Source: Bradyrhizobium sp. Ec3.3
Lineage (GTDB): Bacteria > Pseudomonadota > Alphaproteobacteria > Rhizobiales > Xanthobacteraceae
Direction of reading: 5' to 3'
DNA: 64,000 bases
NCBI RefSeq assembly: GCF_000472925.1
Contig: NZ_AXAS01000011.1
Location: 62,001 to 126,000, forward strand
This document shows positions 1 through 9,586 of the stretch, one piece after another (position 1 is the first letter of the stretch; every line of letters begins with the position of its first letter). Position numbers and translations under genes: made by a program. The notes beneath the pieces were generated by a model. That model did not search any database. It was not told the origin of the DNA and saw nothing but the letters and a program-made list of their open reading frames with translations.

Positions 1-2
1 TG

Positions 3-1256
3 GCCCCCAGGGTCAAGCGCCTCCGGGCCGCCGATATTTCGACCAAGGCGCTCGATCGCGCCCGCGCCCGATGCAATGGACATCCGAACATTGAGTTCTC
101 TCAACTGGATTTGTCCGGCGATCCGCTTCCGCGGGACGTCGATCTGATCGTCTGCTCCGAGCTCCTTTACTACCTTAATGACGAGGCTGAACTCGAACTG
201 GTCGCAAAGCGATTGGCGCAAGCACTGCGCCCCGGCGGTCATCTTTTGGCCGCCCATGCCTTTGTGCTGAAGGATAACATGTCCCGAACGGGTCTCGACT
301 GGGAGACCCCGTATGGGGCGGAGACGATTACGCGGATTGTCCGGGGCGTACCCGGACTGGCCCTGGAGACGTCGATCGAGACGGAGCTTTACCGCATCGA
401 TCGGTTCAGGCGGTTACTGCCGGGCGAAGGCACCCCTGATACGCAGGTCAGATGCGCGGCCGTCAACGTGCCGATCGAGGTCGAGGTTGCGCGGTCCATC
501 GTGTGGGGTGGTGCCGTCGCGCGCAGGTTTGACGTCGCGCAATCCGAAAGACGCATGCATGTTCCGGTCCTGATGTACCACCGGATTGCGGTTGAAGGGC
601 CAGGTGAACTGGCGCGGTACCGCCTGTCTCCCGATGCGTTCCGGCAACAGATGTTGTGGCTTCGCCGCAATGGGTACCACACGATCAATTCCGATCAGCT
701 CGCCTGGTTCGTGACAAACAACCATTGGTTCGTCGGCAGGCCGGTGATGATCACCTTCGACGATGGGTACGAGGATTTTGCCGAGCATGCATGGCCGATC
801 TTGCAGGCAAACGATTTCTCGGCAGAGGTGTTCGTTGCGACCGACTTCGTGGGAAAGCGGGCGGAGTGGGATGCATCGTCCGGAGAGCCTGCTTCGCTGC
901 TCGGTGCGGCCAGGATTGCGGGGCTTGCCGCCGAGGGCGTGTCCTTTGGCAGCCATTTGGCGAGCCACCTGCGGAGCGAGGAGCTTGCGACCTGGAATCT
1001 TGCCGAGGAACTGACGCGATCTCGTGCACAGTTGGAACGATGGCTTGGGCGACCGATAACGTCGCTTGCCGCGCCTTTTGGCTCCACCGATCAGCGGCTC
1101 GGCATTCTCGCAGCCGAATGCGGCTACAAGACCCTGTTCAACACGGTCAGCCGGGCCGCGACACTGAAGGACAATTTGTTGGACCTGCCGCGAATTGAGG
1201 TCAGAGGCGATTCTACGCCGGACACATTCGCGCGCTGCCTGGAGCAGTATCAATGA
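3..1256 (+). CDS. Methyltransferase / NodB-type polysaccharide deacetylase fusion (5' truncated)
   Basis: The reading frame is open from the window edge, so the true start lies upstream. The first ~120 visible residues look like the C-terminal half of a class I SAM methyltransferase (ADIST, then D-L-I-V-C-S-E-L-L-Y-Y-L, as in NodS-like enzymes). The second half is a NodB/CE4 polysaccharide deacetylase: an MYHRI entry motif, the metal-site TFDDG near 755-770, an S-H-x-x-S-H zinc motif near 950-970 and an LPRIEVRG end motif. CE4 enzymes remove N- or O-acetyl groups from surface glycans. The stop overlaps the next start as ATGA, indicating translational coupling with the glycosyltransferase. Substrate unknown. 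Confidence 0.85.
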   Translation, partial: APRVKRLRAADISTKALDRARARCNGHPNIEFSQLDLSGDPLPRDVDLIVCSELLYYLNDEAELELVAKRLAQALRPGGHLLAAHAFVLKDNMSRTGLDWETPYGAETITRIVRGVPGLALETSIETELYRIDRFRRLLPGEGTPDTQVRCAAVNVPIEVEVARSIVWGGAVARRFDVAQSERRMHVPVLMYHRIAVEGPGELARYRLSPDAFRQQMLWLRRNGYHTINSDQLAWFVTNNHWFVGRPVMITFDDGYEDFAEHAWPILQANDFSAEVFVATDFVGKRAEWDASSGEPASLLGAARIAGLAAEGVSFGSHLASHLRSEELATWNLAEELTRSRAQLERWLGRPITSLAAPFGSTDQRLGILAAECGYKTLFNTVSRAATLKDNLLDLPRIEVRGDSTPDTFARCLEQYQ

Positions 1257-2248
1257 GTGTCGGTACGCTCCTGGTCAGTGTTGTTATTCCGGCCTTCAAC
1301 GCCGGTGCAACGATCGACGAGACGCTTCGTAGCGTCAGATCCCAGTCGCACCGGCAGCTGGAAATCATTGTCGTGGACGACGGCTCTACGGACGACACAG
1401 TTGCGATCGTCCAGCGACATCTGGATCAGGATTCTCGAATAGCAATCATAGAACAGCGTAATGCGGGGGTGGCCGCCGCCCGGAACGCGGGCTGGCAGGC
1501 GGCGCGCGCGGACTTCGTCGCGTTCATTGATGCCGATGATCTCTGGACGCCTAGCAAGGTCGAGCAACAGCTTCAGGTCTTGCTGGATGCAGGAAAAAGG
1601 ACTGGTCTTGTCTACAGCTGGTATGATTGGATCGACGCCGACAGTCGCGTGAGCGCCAGGTCCGAGCCGGTGTTCCATGCGGGCGAGGTGCTGGACTATC
1701 TTTGCCAGGGAAATTTCATTGGCAACGGCAGCTCGGCGCTGGTTCGCCGGGAAGCTCTCATAGCTGCGGGAGGTTTCGAGAGCGGACTCAGGGCATCGGG
1801 TGCCGAAGGCTGCGAAGATCTACTGTTCTATTGCCGTGTCGCGGAGGCGTACCACTTCGGGGTCGTGCCCGAGTACCAGATTGGCTATCGCTATCTCCCG
1901 AACAACATGTCGAGCAACATGACCCGGATGTTCCGGTCGTGGATGCTGGTCGCAGATGAGATCATGACGCGGCATCCCGGGCGCACGGCGCTCCTCGATC
2001 AGGGCTTCAGAAACTATGCGCGTTGGCTGCTTCGGAGAGCCCTGACGGGTGGTCAGTTGTGGTACTTCGTTTCAGTCCTTGGCCTCCTGTGCAGACGGAA
2101 TCCCATGCTGGCGCTCAGGGTCTTCGTGCACGATGTGCCGCGAGATACCGTCTCCGCGATCCGGTGGAAATGGCGCCACCAGCGTCACAGAGCAGTTCGA
2201 CATCCACTTTCGTCGTTTGCGATCGGCGATCCAAATCAATCGCTATGA
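1253..2248 (+). CDS. Family 2 (GT-A) glycosyltransferase
   Basis: A 331-residue GT2 enzyme, expected to transfer a sugar from a nucleotide-sugar donor to a growing surface glycan at the cytoplasmic membrane. It opens with the GT-A signature (VSVVIPAFNAGATI, VVDDGSTDDT) and has the metal-binding F-I-D-A-D-D near 1525-1542. The C-terminal ~90 residues are basic and partly hydrophobic, as expected for membrane association. It starts inside the stop of the deacetylase gene and ends inside the ATG of the ABC transporter (both ATGA overlaps), so the three genes form one translationally coupled unit. Confidence 0.9.
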   Translation: MSVGTLLVSVVIPAFNAGATIDETLRSVRSQSHRQLEIIVVDDGSTDDTVAIVQRHLDQDSRIAIIEQRNAGVAAARNAGWQAARADFVAFIDADDLWTPSKVEQQLQVLLDAGKRTGLVYSWYDWIDADSRVSARSEPVFHAGEVLDYLCQGNFIGNGSSALVRREALIAAGGFESGLRASGAEGCEDLLFYCRVAEAYHFGVVPEYQIGYRYLPNNMSSNMTRMFRSWMLVADEIMTRHPGRTALLDQGFRNYARWLLRRALTGGQLWYFVSVLGLLCRRNPMLALRVFVHDVPRDTVSAIRWKWRHQRHRAVRHPLSSFAIGDPNQSL

Positions 2249-4056
2249 CAGAGAACGCGGACAATACGAGAAGACCGAGAGCTGCCCGCAGCGCTGCATT
2301 GGTCGAACTGTTCAAGCTGCTCAAGCTTGCTCCGCTGCCCCGTTGGGTGACGCCCGCGCTGATCGTCCTTGGCCTGGCTGCATCGTTGGCTGAGACGGTC
2401 GGGATTACCCTCGTGCTACTGTTCTTCTATTTCGCGATGGGGCAGGTGGAACTTGCGACGTCGACCGGCGGCCTCCTGGGCGAGGCGCTTCGATATGCGG
2501 CGAACTGGTTTCACAGCTCGACTGAAACTGCTGTCGTGCTGCTCCTTCTCATCGTTGCTCGCGGTGCTCTTTCTTTTGTCAACACACTCATCAGTGCGCG
2601 TGTTGGCGAACAGATCAATGAAGCCGCACGCAACCGCGTCCATCTGCAGTATCTGGCGACTTCGTATTCGTTCTTTCAACGCCATGAAGAAGCATATCTC
2701 ATGGAGGTGTTGGGAACTGAGACATGGGTGATTTCTGGAGCATACGCCAGCCTCACCCGCATTATCGTGAGCTCGTGTTCGATTTTTCTCTTTGCGTCCT
2801 TTCTGTTGGCGCTCTCGATCAAGGTAACCGTCCTCGCCATCGTTGCCTCGATGCTTGTATCGGCCGGATTGCGTCATCTTTCATTGCCCATGCAGCAGTT
2901 GGGCACCGGCGTAAAGCTGGTTCATCAAAGACTGGGGGAGCACATGTTGATGACACTCCAGGGTATGCGCACGATCCGCGCATATGGCCAGGAGGAGAGT
3001 CACCAGAGGCGCTTCGAGCAGGCTTCGACGCAGGCGCGACAGGTCGCGCTGCGGCTTGCGCGTCTGTCTGCCCTGGTCTCGCCTCTGACGGAGGTGGGGT
3101 ATCTTGTCGTGCTGTTTCTCGTCATCGCGTCCGCAGACATGTGGGGAATTGGCTTTGCGACGAGCTTGACCGCGGTAGCGCTGCTTTATCGATTGCAACC
3201 GCATATGCGAGACCTGGAAGGGAATTTGCTGTATATGGCGCAAATCGAGCCCCAGCTTCGGTCGATCCGACACATGCTGTCGACGGATGACAAGGAGTAC
3301 CCTAAGGCTGGGCACGTTGCCGTGACTGAATTGGATGACGGCATCTCATTTCGCGACGTGACTTTCCGCTATGACGCCGGAGCCGAGGCCGCGCTTTCGG
3401 ATGTTTCGTTTGACATTCCGGCGGGGAAGACCACTGCGCTCATTGGAGCCAGTGGAGCGGGCAAGACCACGATCGTAAATCTGCTGCTGCGACTCTATTC
3501 GGCCAACGAGGGTGTCATACGGGTCGATGGTCGACCCATCGAAGATGTTCGCCGGACAGATTGGCTCGGCATGCTCGCGATTGCGGGCCAGGATGTCGAC
3601 CTGATCGAAGGCACGGTGATCGAGAATGTTCGGATGGCCAAGAACGACGCCACCGAGGAGGAGGTTCTGCAGGCGCTGCGGGTGGCGGGTATTTCAGAGG
3701 TCGTCGAGGCCTTGCCCGGCAAATACGACACCTGGATAGGACAGCATGGCCTGCGCTTTTCGGGCGGTCAGCGTCAGCGTCTTGGTCTTGCACGCGCCAT
3801 TGTGCGCAATCCGAAGTTCCTAATCCTTGACGAAGCAATGAGCGCGCTCGATCTGGCGCTCGAGGACAGCATCAGGAGCGCGATCCAACTGCACTTCAAA
3901 GGCCGAACTTTGTTGCTCATAACGCACCGCCTCGAGTCCCTGCGCGATGCGGACCATGTGGTGTGCATCGAAAACGGCCGGGTTCGCGCGGAGGGTCCTC
4001 CGGCGAAAGTCCTGGCGAATCCGAGGAGCGTACGTACCGCGAACTTCGCGCGCTGA
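2245..4056 (+). CDS. ABC exporter, fused permease-ATPase (PglK/MsbA-like)
   Basis: A 603-residue half-transporter. The N-terminal ~330 residues hold about six membrane segments; the C-terminal nucleotide-binding domain has Walker A GASGAGKTT (~3445-3471), signature FSGGQRQRL (~3757-3783), Walker B LILDEAMSAL (~3820-3850) and an H-loop THRLES. The open frame reaches further upstream, but ATG 2245 overlaps the glycosyltransferase stop as ATGA and is chosen. Next to glycan enzymes it most likely flips a lipid-linked glycan. An alternative is type I secretion of the downstream RTX protein, but no HlyD-type adaptor is next to it. Confidence 0.85.
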   Translation: MTENADNTRRPRAARSAALVELFKLLKLAPLPRWVTPALIVLGLAASLAETVGITLVLLFFYFAMGQVELATSTGGLLGEALRYAANWFHSSTETAVVLLLLIVARGALSFVNTLISARVGEQINEAARNRVHLQYLATSYSFFQRHEEAYLMEVLGTETWVISGAYASLTRIIVSSCSIFLFASFLLALSIKVTVLAIVASMLVSAGLRHLSLPMQQLGTGVKLVHQRLGEHMLMTLQGMRTIRAYGQEESHQRRFEQASTQARQVALRLARLSALVSPLTEVGYLVVLFLVIASADMWGIGFATSLTAVALLYRLQPHMRDLEGNLLYMAQIEPQLRSIRHMLSTDDKEYPKAGHVAVTELDDGISFRDVTFRYDAGAEAALSDVSFDIPAGKTTALIGASGAGKTTIVNLLLRLYSANEGVIRVDGRPIEDVRRTDWLGMLAIAGQDVDLIEGTVIENVRMAKNDATEEEVLQALRVAGISEVVEALPGKYDTWIGQHGLRFSGGQRQRLGLARAIVRNPKFLILDEAMSALDLALEDSIRSAIQLHFKGRTLLLITHRLESLRDADHVVCIENGRVRAEGPPAKVLANPRSVRTANFAR

Positions 4057-4327
4057 AATCGGTTCGGGGCCGGCATCGAGTTCTAGCCGGTTCCAGTAGC
4101 CGCAGGACCGGAACGAAGCCTGGTTCCGCGCGCTGCTTGAGACGCGATAGCCCGTGCGTGGAATTCGCCTGTTCCAGAACAGCGCTGACTTATCAGCCCG
4201 TAGTGTTACGGCGTCTCTCTCAGTCGTCGGCAGATTCTCTCTCATGCTTCAAATTGTGTGGAATCCGTAAGGGTGTTTTGAAGGTCGGCGTAGTTCGGTG
4301 CTCCGCAAAGGGAGCACGAAAGTCATC

Positions 4328-7300
4328 ATGACCATCATCATTGGAACTTCCGGTGCTGACGTCTTGTTTGGCGGAACAGGCGATGATCTCTTAACCGGGG
4401 GAGCAGGCAGCGACACCTTCGTTGTCTCGAAGGGCTACGGTTCCGACACCATTAGCGACTTTCAAGTTGGCGCCAGTGGCGACGTCCTGCGGGTGCAAAA
4501 TTACGGCTTTGCGACGTTTGCAAGCTTCATGTCGGCCGCAAAGCAGATCGGAGCTGACGTTGTCGTCACGCTCTCGTCCACGGAAACGCTCACATTACAG
4601 AACATCGCGCTTTCCTCGTTCACGTCAGCAAACGTTGTGCTCGACAATCCCCTTCCAGCAAGCGCAGCGCCGGACACTGCTTGGACCACGGTTGGAGCCG
4701 GGGGAACGCTCACGGGCGGTGCGACGAACGACTCTCTGCAGGCGATGGGCGACGGTGTCACGTTGATCGGCGGCGCGGGCGACGACTCCTACTTCATGTA
4801 CAATCACGGCACGAAGGTGGTGGAACTCGCCGGTCAAGGTATCGACACCATCTATGATGGCATGATCGACGGCTACAGCCTCGTTAATGCGCCGAACGTC
4901 GAAAATCTCACTCTGGGTGATAAATACAATTCTCCCGCGACCGGCAACGATCTCGACAACATCATCGTCGGCAATGCCGGCAACAACATGATCGACGGCG
5001 GCAAGGGTAACGACGTCCTTACGGGCGGGGGCGGAAGCGACACGTTTGTCATCAGGGCCGGCAACGGAAATGACATAATCACCGATTTTCAAACCGGTGC
5101 CGGTGGGGACGTTCTGCAGATCAATGGCACGAGCTTCAAGACAATCGCCGACGTCACGGCCGCCATGCAGCAGGTCGGCTCGGATGTCGTTCTATCGCTT
5201 GGAAACGGCGAAAAACTCACCCTCGAAAACACGGCCATTCAGAATTTCACGTCCGCCAATATCAATATCGTCACAGCGCCAACGGGATTGATTCAAACGT
5301 TCGGTGATGACTTCAATTCGCTTTCGGCCGGCCAGGATCCGCATCTCACCTGGAAAACGAACTACGCCTGGAGTGGCGCCGCAAGTTACTCGCTCTCCGG
5401 TGAGCAGGAGGTGTACGTCGATCCCAGCTTCACGGGATTGCCGGGAACACAAGCCTCGAGTCCGTTAGGCCTGAATCCATTCTCGATTCAAGATGGCCAT
5501 CTAGTCATCACAGCAGCACCAATTCCATCGAACGATGCAGCCTACGTCGGCAATCATGTTTTCTCTTCGGGAGTGATCACGACCGAGAACAGCTTCGTCC
5601 AGACCTATGGCTATTTCGAGATGAAGGCTTCGCTACCCGGCACTCAGGGAGCATGGCCTGCATTCTGGATGTTGCCGATCAACACCCATGGCCTCAGCAC
5701 GGAACTAGATGCGCTTGAGGCGCTGGGCAAAGATCCTGACCAGGCCCATTGGGGCTTTCTGTCGTCCACCACCCCAAATCAAGGTTATTGGGCGAACACC
5801 GCCAACCTGTCGGCCGGCGACCACATCTTTGGTGTGGAGTGGACGCCATATACCCTGACCTATTTTGTCGATGGCGTCGAGCTCGGGCAGGTCGCCACGC
5901 CGTCCGATATGAACACAGCCATGTACATGATCGCCAATCTGGCGATGGGCGGAAGCTGGGCCGGAAACGCGGATCCTAGCGCAACTGCGCAGATGAGCAT
6001 TGATTACATAAAGGCCTACCAGCTGCCGGAGTATACGCTCGCGAATTATACGCTTCTGGCCAGCGGAGCGCCGACGAACACCATCGCTGGCACCGCAAGT
6101 GCGGATACTTTGACTGGAACTACCGGCAACGATCTCCTCGGCGGTGCAGGAGGTGCCGACACGATGGCCGGCGGGCTTGGTGACGATACCTACATCGTCA
6201 CAGATCCGAACGCCAAGGTGGTCGAGAGCTACGGCGGTGGGGTGGATACCGTTATTTCCTCCGTCACGTATAAGCTGCCTGACTACGTTGAGAATCTGAC
6301 GCTGACCGGTTCGGCCGCGATCAACGGCACGGGCAATTCCGAGTCCAACATCATCATCGGCAACGATGCGGCTAACGTAATTACCGGTGGCTTCGGAAAT
6401 GACGTTCTGACCGGCGGCGGTGGTGCCGACACCTTCGTTATCAACTCGGGTGATGGTTCGGACGTCATCACCGACTTCACTCCCGGATCAGCCACGGGAC
6501 ACGATGTCGTTCAATTGAACGGCTTTGCGTTCACCTCATTCAACGACATCAAGGTAGCGATGACGCAGGTCGGCAACGACGTTTATCTTGCGTTGACGAG
6601 CCAGGATACGCTGGTTTTTCGCAACACGACGATTTCGGCCTTCACCAGCGACGACTTTCAGCTGCCCGGAACGTTACCGGTAGGTGGCACTATCACGTCC
6701 TGGATCAACGGAACAAGTAGCAGCTATATTGTCTATGGTACCGCCGCAAACGACAAAATAACGCCAGTGCACTACAATGACACGTTGGTGGGTTGGACCG
6801 GCGACGACACCTACGTCATCGGCAATGCAAATCAAAAGATCATTGAGAATTCCGGTGGCGGCATCGATAGTGTCGAAGCCTGGTCGTCCTATACGCTCCC
6901 TGCAAACGTTGAAAACTTGACCCTGATGCAGGGTGGGCTCACTGGGATCGGCAACGACCTGGCAAACCGTATGGTCGGCTCGAGCGGTGACGACATCCTC
7001 GATGGCGCCGGCGGGAATGATTGGCTCTACGGAGGAGCCGGGAACGATACGTTCATCTACAAAGCAGGCAGCGGCAACGATACGATCGCGGATTTCCACG
7101 TCTTCACGAGCGCGACCGCCGAACACGACAAGCTGATCCTGAAAGGCTACGACAGCGGCGCCTATTTGACGCATGTGAACGACGTGTGGACCGTTCACTA
7201 CGCGGGTGGAGCAGATACCCTGCGCATTGCCGGCGTCGCCAGCTTGACGTCGGCCGACTATTCATTCGTGTCCGCGACGAATTCGCCGATGGCGATGACG

Positions 7301-9586
7301 CCTATCGCCGTGCCGACGATCTCGGCGACCAACGACAGCGGCTCGATCGTGTCGGGCCTCATCAACATAAATCATCTGACCCTCACGGGCCAAGCCGAGG
7401 CAGGTGTCACCGTCGAGGTGTTCGACGGGACCAATCAGATCGGCATGGCGATCGCCGACGGCAATGGTAGCTGGAGCTTTGCCACCGAAACGCTGGTCGA
7501 AGGCGCCCATGCCTTCGCGGCCGCCGCAATGGACGGCGTCGGCAATCTCAGCGCGCTCTCGGCCGGGGTCAATGTCACCATCGACACCATCGCCCCGACC
7601 GCGCCCAAGGTGGCGTCGTTCTCGCCCGACAGCAATGTTGCCGGCGATGGCGTCACCAACGTCAACCGGGTGATCTTGACTGGAACCGCTGACGCGGGAA
7701 GCACGGTGCAGGTATTCGATGGCGGGACGTCGATCGGAACGGCAGTCGCCGATACCAATGGAGCCTGGTCCTTTGCGACGGGAACATTGGTGGACGGCAA
7801 CCACACCTTTACCGGCAGAGCCGCGGACGCCGCCGGCAATGTCAGCGCTTCCTCGGGCGCTCTGAACGTCACGGTCGATACGCGCGCACCGGTTGCACCT
7901 GTCATGACCTCGGGGGCACCCGCCGCTTCGAACGCCATCATCGTTTCCGGCACGGCGGAGGCCGGAAGCACTGTCCGGCTGTACGAGGGCTCGACCTTGC
8001 TCGGCACGGGCGTGGCGGCGGTGAGCGGGGCCTGGAGCGTCACCACCGGATCGCTCACGGCAGGCCAGCACAGCTTCACCGCGACCGCAACCGACATTGC
8101 CGGAAATTTGAGCCAACTCTCGAATGCTTTCAGCTCCGCGGTCGGGACGGTGATCGAAGCGGCCGGCACGACATCGCTCATCAAGTCGGGAAGCAACTTC
8201 TACCTCTCGACGGCCGGCTCATCGGTGCTCTTGAAGAATGGCGGGACGGCGGTTGTCGCGGGGCAGCTTGGCGCATGGGTGCCGGTGGGGGCGGAAGCAT
8301 CGTCGAACGGCTACCTCGTCGCCTGGAAGATTGCCTCCACCGGCCAGTTCGCGATCTGGAACACCGATAGCAACGGCAATTTCGTATCCAACTATCTGAA
8401 CAAGGTGTCTGGAACGGACCCGGCGCTGGAGTCGAGCGAGAGCCTGTTTCACCAGGATCTCAATGGCGATGGCGTGATCGGCGTTCCTTCGACTGCCACG
8501 ACGCAGGCGTCGACCACGACAACGATTGCGGGGACGACAATCGAGGCATCCGGCTCGACCAGCCTGGTTGCGGTCGGCAAGAATTTCTCGTTGGTCTCGA
8601 TGGCCGCCGGCAGCGGACCGACGTTGAAATATGGTGGTGTCGCGGTTGTGTCCGGACAGTTCGGCGTCTGGACGCCGGTGGCGGCGGAGCAGACGTCCAC
8701 AGGCTACGACGTGGCCTGGAAGATTCCGGCCACCGGCGAATTCTCGGTATGGACCACCGACAGCAACGGCAACTACGTATCGAACCTGCTGAACAAGGTG
8801 TCCCCGAACGATCCGTCGCTCAAGGCGGTCGAAACGACGTTTTACCAGGACCTCAATGGCGACGGCGTAATCAACACGTCATCGACCGTCCTCAAGATTT
8901 CCGGGAGCGTCGTATTGAAGCTCGGCAACATGACTCAGTCTGCGACGATCGACGCCGGCGCCACACTCGAATTGTCCGGCGCTGCCTCTGGATCGATCAC
9001 CTTCAAGGCGTCGACAGGCAATCTGGTGCTGGATCATGCGGCACAATTTACGGGGACGCTGATCGGTTTGACGGGTGATGGCGCTGCCGCCAATTCCAAC
9101 CATATCGATTTGAAGGACATCACCTACGGAGCGGGAACGTCCGCGTCCTTTTCCGGCAACACGGCCGGTGGCACGTTGACCGTGGTCGATGCCCAAAATC
9201 ACTCGGCACATATTTCGCTTGTTGGCGACTACACCAATTCGAGCTTCACTCTCTCGAGCGACGGAGCAGGCGGCACGCTGGTCATCGATCCTCCGAAAGC
9301 CAGCTTTGATTTTGCGCCGGCTCCGGCGTCGCAACCTCCTGCGACCGTGCTGGCCGTCATCGCGGCGCGCCTTGGAGGCGACGGGTTTGTTTTCGAACAG
9401 TCCGCTGCCTCGAAGGACGTCCATGAGTTCGTCAACGAGGCGTTCCATGAATTAGCCAAGGTAGCGTCCATCGTGGAGATCAGTCGTCCAAATGCCGACC
9501 CCGGCCTTCACTTGGGCGATCTCGTTCACGCGGTGGCGCCGATCGATCCTCATCTGGCGGAGTTGCATAACTTCATCCTTCGCTGA
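4328..9586 (+). CDS. Giant RTX protein with GH16 glycanase, Ig-like and W-rich domains
   Basis: A 1,752-residue secreted protein. Order: RTX calcium-binding nonapeptides (residues ~1-30 and ~205-245); a GH16 beta-glucanase domain (~320-567) with catalytic E-L-D-A-L-E at 459-464; more RTX blocks (~588-705 and ~808-912); three bacterial Ig-like repeats with T-I-D-T-x-A-P type boundaries (~995-1275); two tryptophan-rich repeats ending in an EF-hand-like DLNGDGVI (~1277-1388 and ~1401-1518); a G/S/T-rich beta module (~1518-1658); and a C-terminal tail. There is no Sec signal, which fits type I secretion by a C-terminal signal. It resembles rhizobial ExsH/PlyA-type glycanases that trim exopolysaccharide. 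ATG 4328 (MTIIIGTSG) is preferred to GTG 4298. Confidence 0.9.
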   Translation: MTIIIGTSGADVLFGGTGDDLLTGGAGSDTFVVSKGYGSDTISDFQVGASGDVLRVQNYGFATFASFMSAAKQIGADVVVTLSSTETLTLQNIALSSFTSANVVLDNPLPASAAPDTAWTTVGAGGTLTGGATNDSLQAMGDGVTLIGGAGDDSYFMYNHGTKVVELAGQGIDTIYDGMIDGYSLVNAPNVENLTLGDKYNSPATGNDLDNIIVGNAGNNMIDGGKGNDVLTGGGGSDTFVIRAGNGNDIITDFQTGAGGDVLQINGTSFKTIADVTAAMQQVGSDVVLSLGNGEKLTLENTAIQNFTSANINIVTAPTGLIQTFGDDFNSLSAGQDPHLTWKTNYAWSGAASYSLSGEQEVYVDPSFTGLPGTQASSPLGLNPFSIQDGHLVITAAPIPSNDAAYVGNHVFSSGVITTENSFVQTYGYFEMKASLPGTQGAWPAFWMLPINTHGLSTELDALEALGKDPDQAHWGFLSSTTPNQGYWANTANLSAGDHIFGVEWTPYTLTYFVDGVELGQVATPSDMNTAMYMIANLAMGGSWAGNADPSATAQMSIDYIKAYQLPEYTLANYTLLASGAPTNTIAGTASADTLTGTTGNDLLGGAGGADTMAGGLGDDTYIVTDPNAKVVESYGGGVDTVISSVTYKLPDYVENLTLTGSAAINGTGNSESNIIIGNDAANVITGGFGNDVLTGGGGADTFVINSGDGSDVITDFTPGSATGHDVVQLNGFAFTSFNDIKVAMTQVGNDVYLALTSQDTLVFRNTTISAFTSDDFQLPGTLPVGGTITSWINGTSSSYIVYGTAANDKITPVHYNDTLVGWTGDDTYVIGNANQKIIENSGGGIDSVEAWSSYTLPANVENLTLMQGGLTGIGNDLANRMVGSSGDDILDGAGGNDWLYGGAGNDTFIYKAGSGNDTIADFHVFTSATAEHDKLILKGYDSGAYLTHVNDVWTVHYAGGADTLRIAGVASLTSADYSFVSATNSPMAMTPIAVPTISATNDSGSIVSGLININHLTLTGQAEAGVTVEVFDGTNQIGMAIADGNGSWSFATETLVEGAHAFAAAAMDGVGNLSALSAGVNVTIDTIAPTAPKVASFSPDSNVAGDGVTNVNRVILTGTADAGSTVQVFDGGTSIGTAVADTNGAWSFATGTLVDGNHTFTGRAADAAGNVSASSGALNVTVDTRAPVAPVMTSGAPAASNAIIVSGTAEAGSTVRLYEGSTLLGTGVAAVSGAWSVTTGSLTAGQHSFTATATDIAGNLSQLSNAFSSAVGTVIEAAGTTSLIKSGSNFYLSTAGSSVLLKNGGTAVVAGQLGAWVPVGAEASSNGYLVAWKIASTGQFAIWNTDSNGNFVSNYLNKVSGTDPALESSESLFHQDLNGDGVIGVPSTATTQASTTTTIAGTTIEASGSTSLVAVGKNFSLVSMAAGSGPTLKYGGVAVVSGQFGVWTPVAAEQTSTGYDVAWKIPATGEFSVWTTDSNGNYVSNLLNKVSPNDPSLKAVETTFYQDLNGDGVINTSSTVLKISGSVVLKLGNMTQSATIDAGATLELSGAASGSITFKASTGNLVLDHAAQFTGTLIGLTGDGAAANSNHIDLKDITYGAGTSASFSGNTAGGTLTVVDAQNHSAHISLVGDYTNSSFTLSSDGAGGTLVIDPPKASFDFAPAPASQPPATVLAVIAARLGGDGFVFEQSAASKDVHEFVNEAFHELAKVASIVEISRPNADPGLHLGDLVHAVAPIDPHLAELHNFILR

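Noticed and set aside
414..1253. Long minus-strand open frame opposite the deacetylase
   Set aside because: It mirrors the plus-strand gene, encodes an Arg-rich sequence without family features and has no ribosome site.
2245..9586. ABC exporter plus RTX protein as a complete type I secretion system
   Set aside because: No HlyD-type adaptor or TolC gene is adjacent and the exporter lies in a coupled glycan unit, so adjacency alone is not enough.
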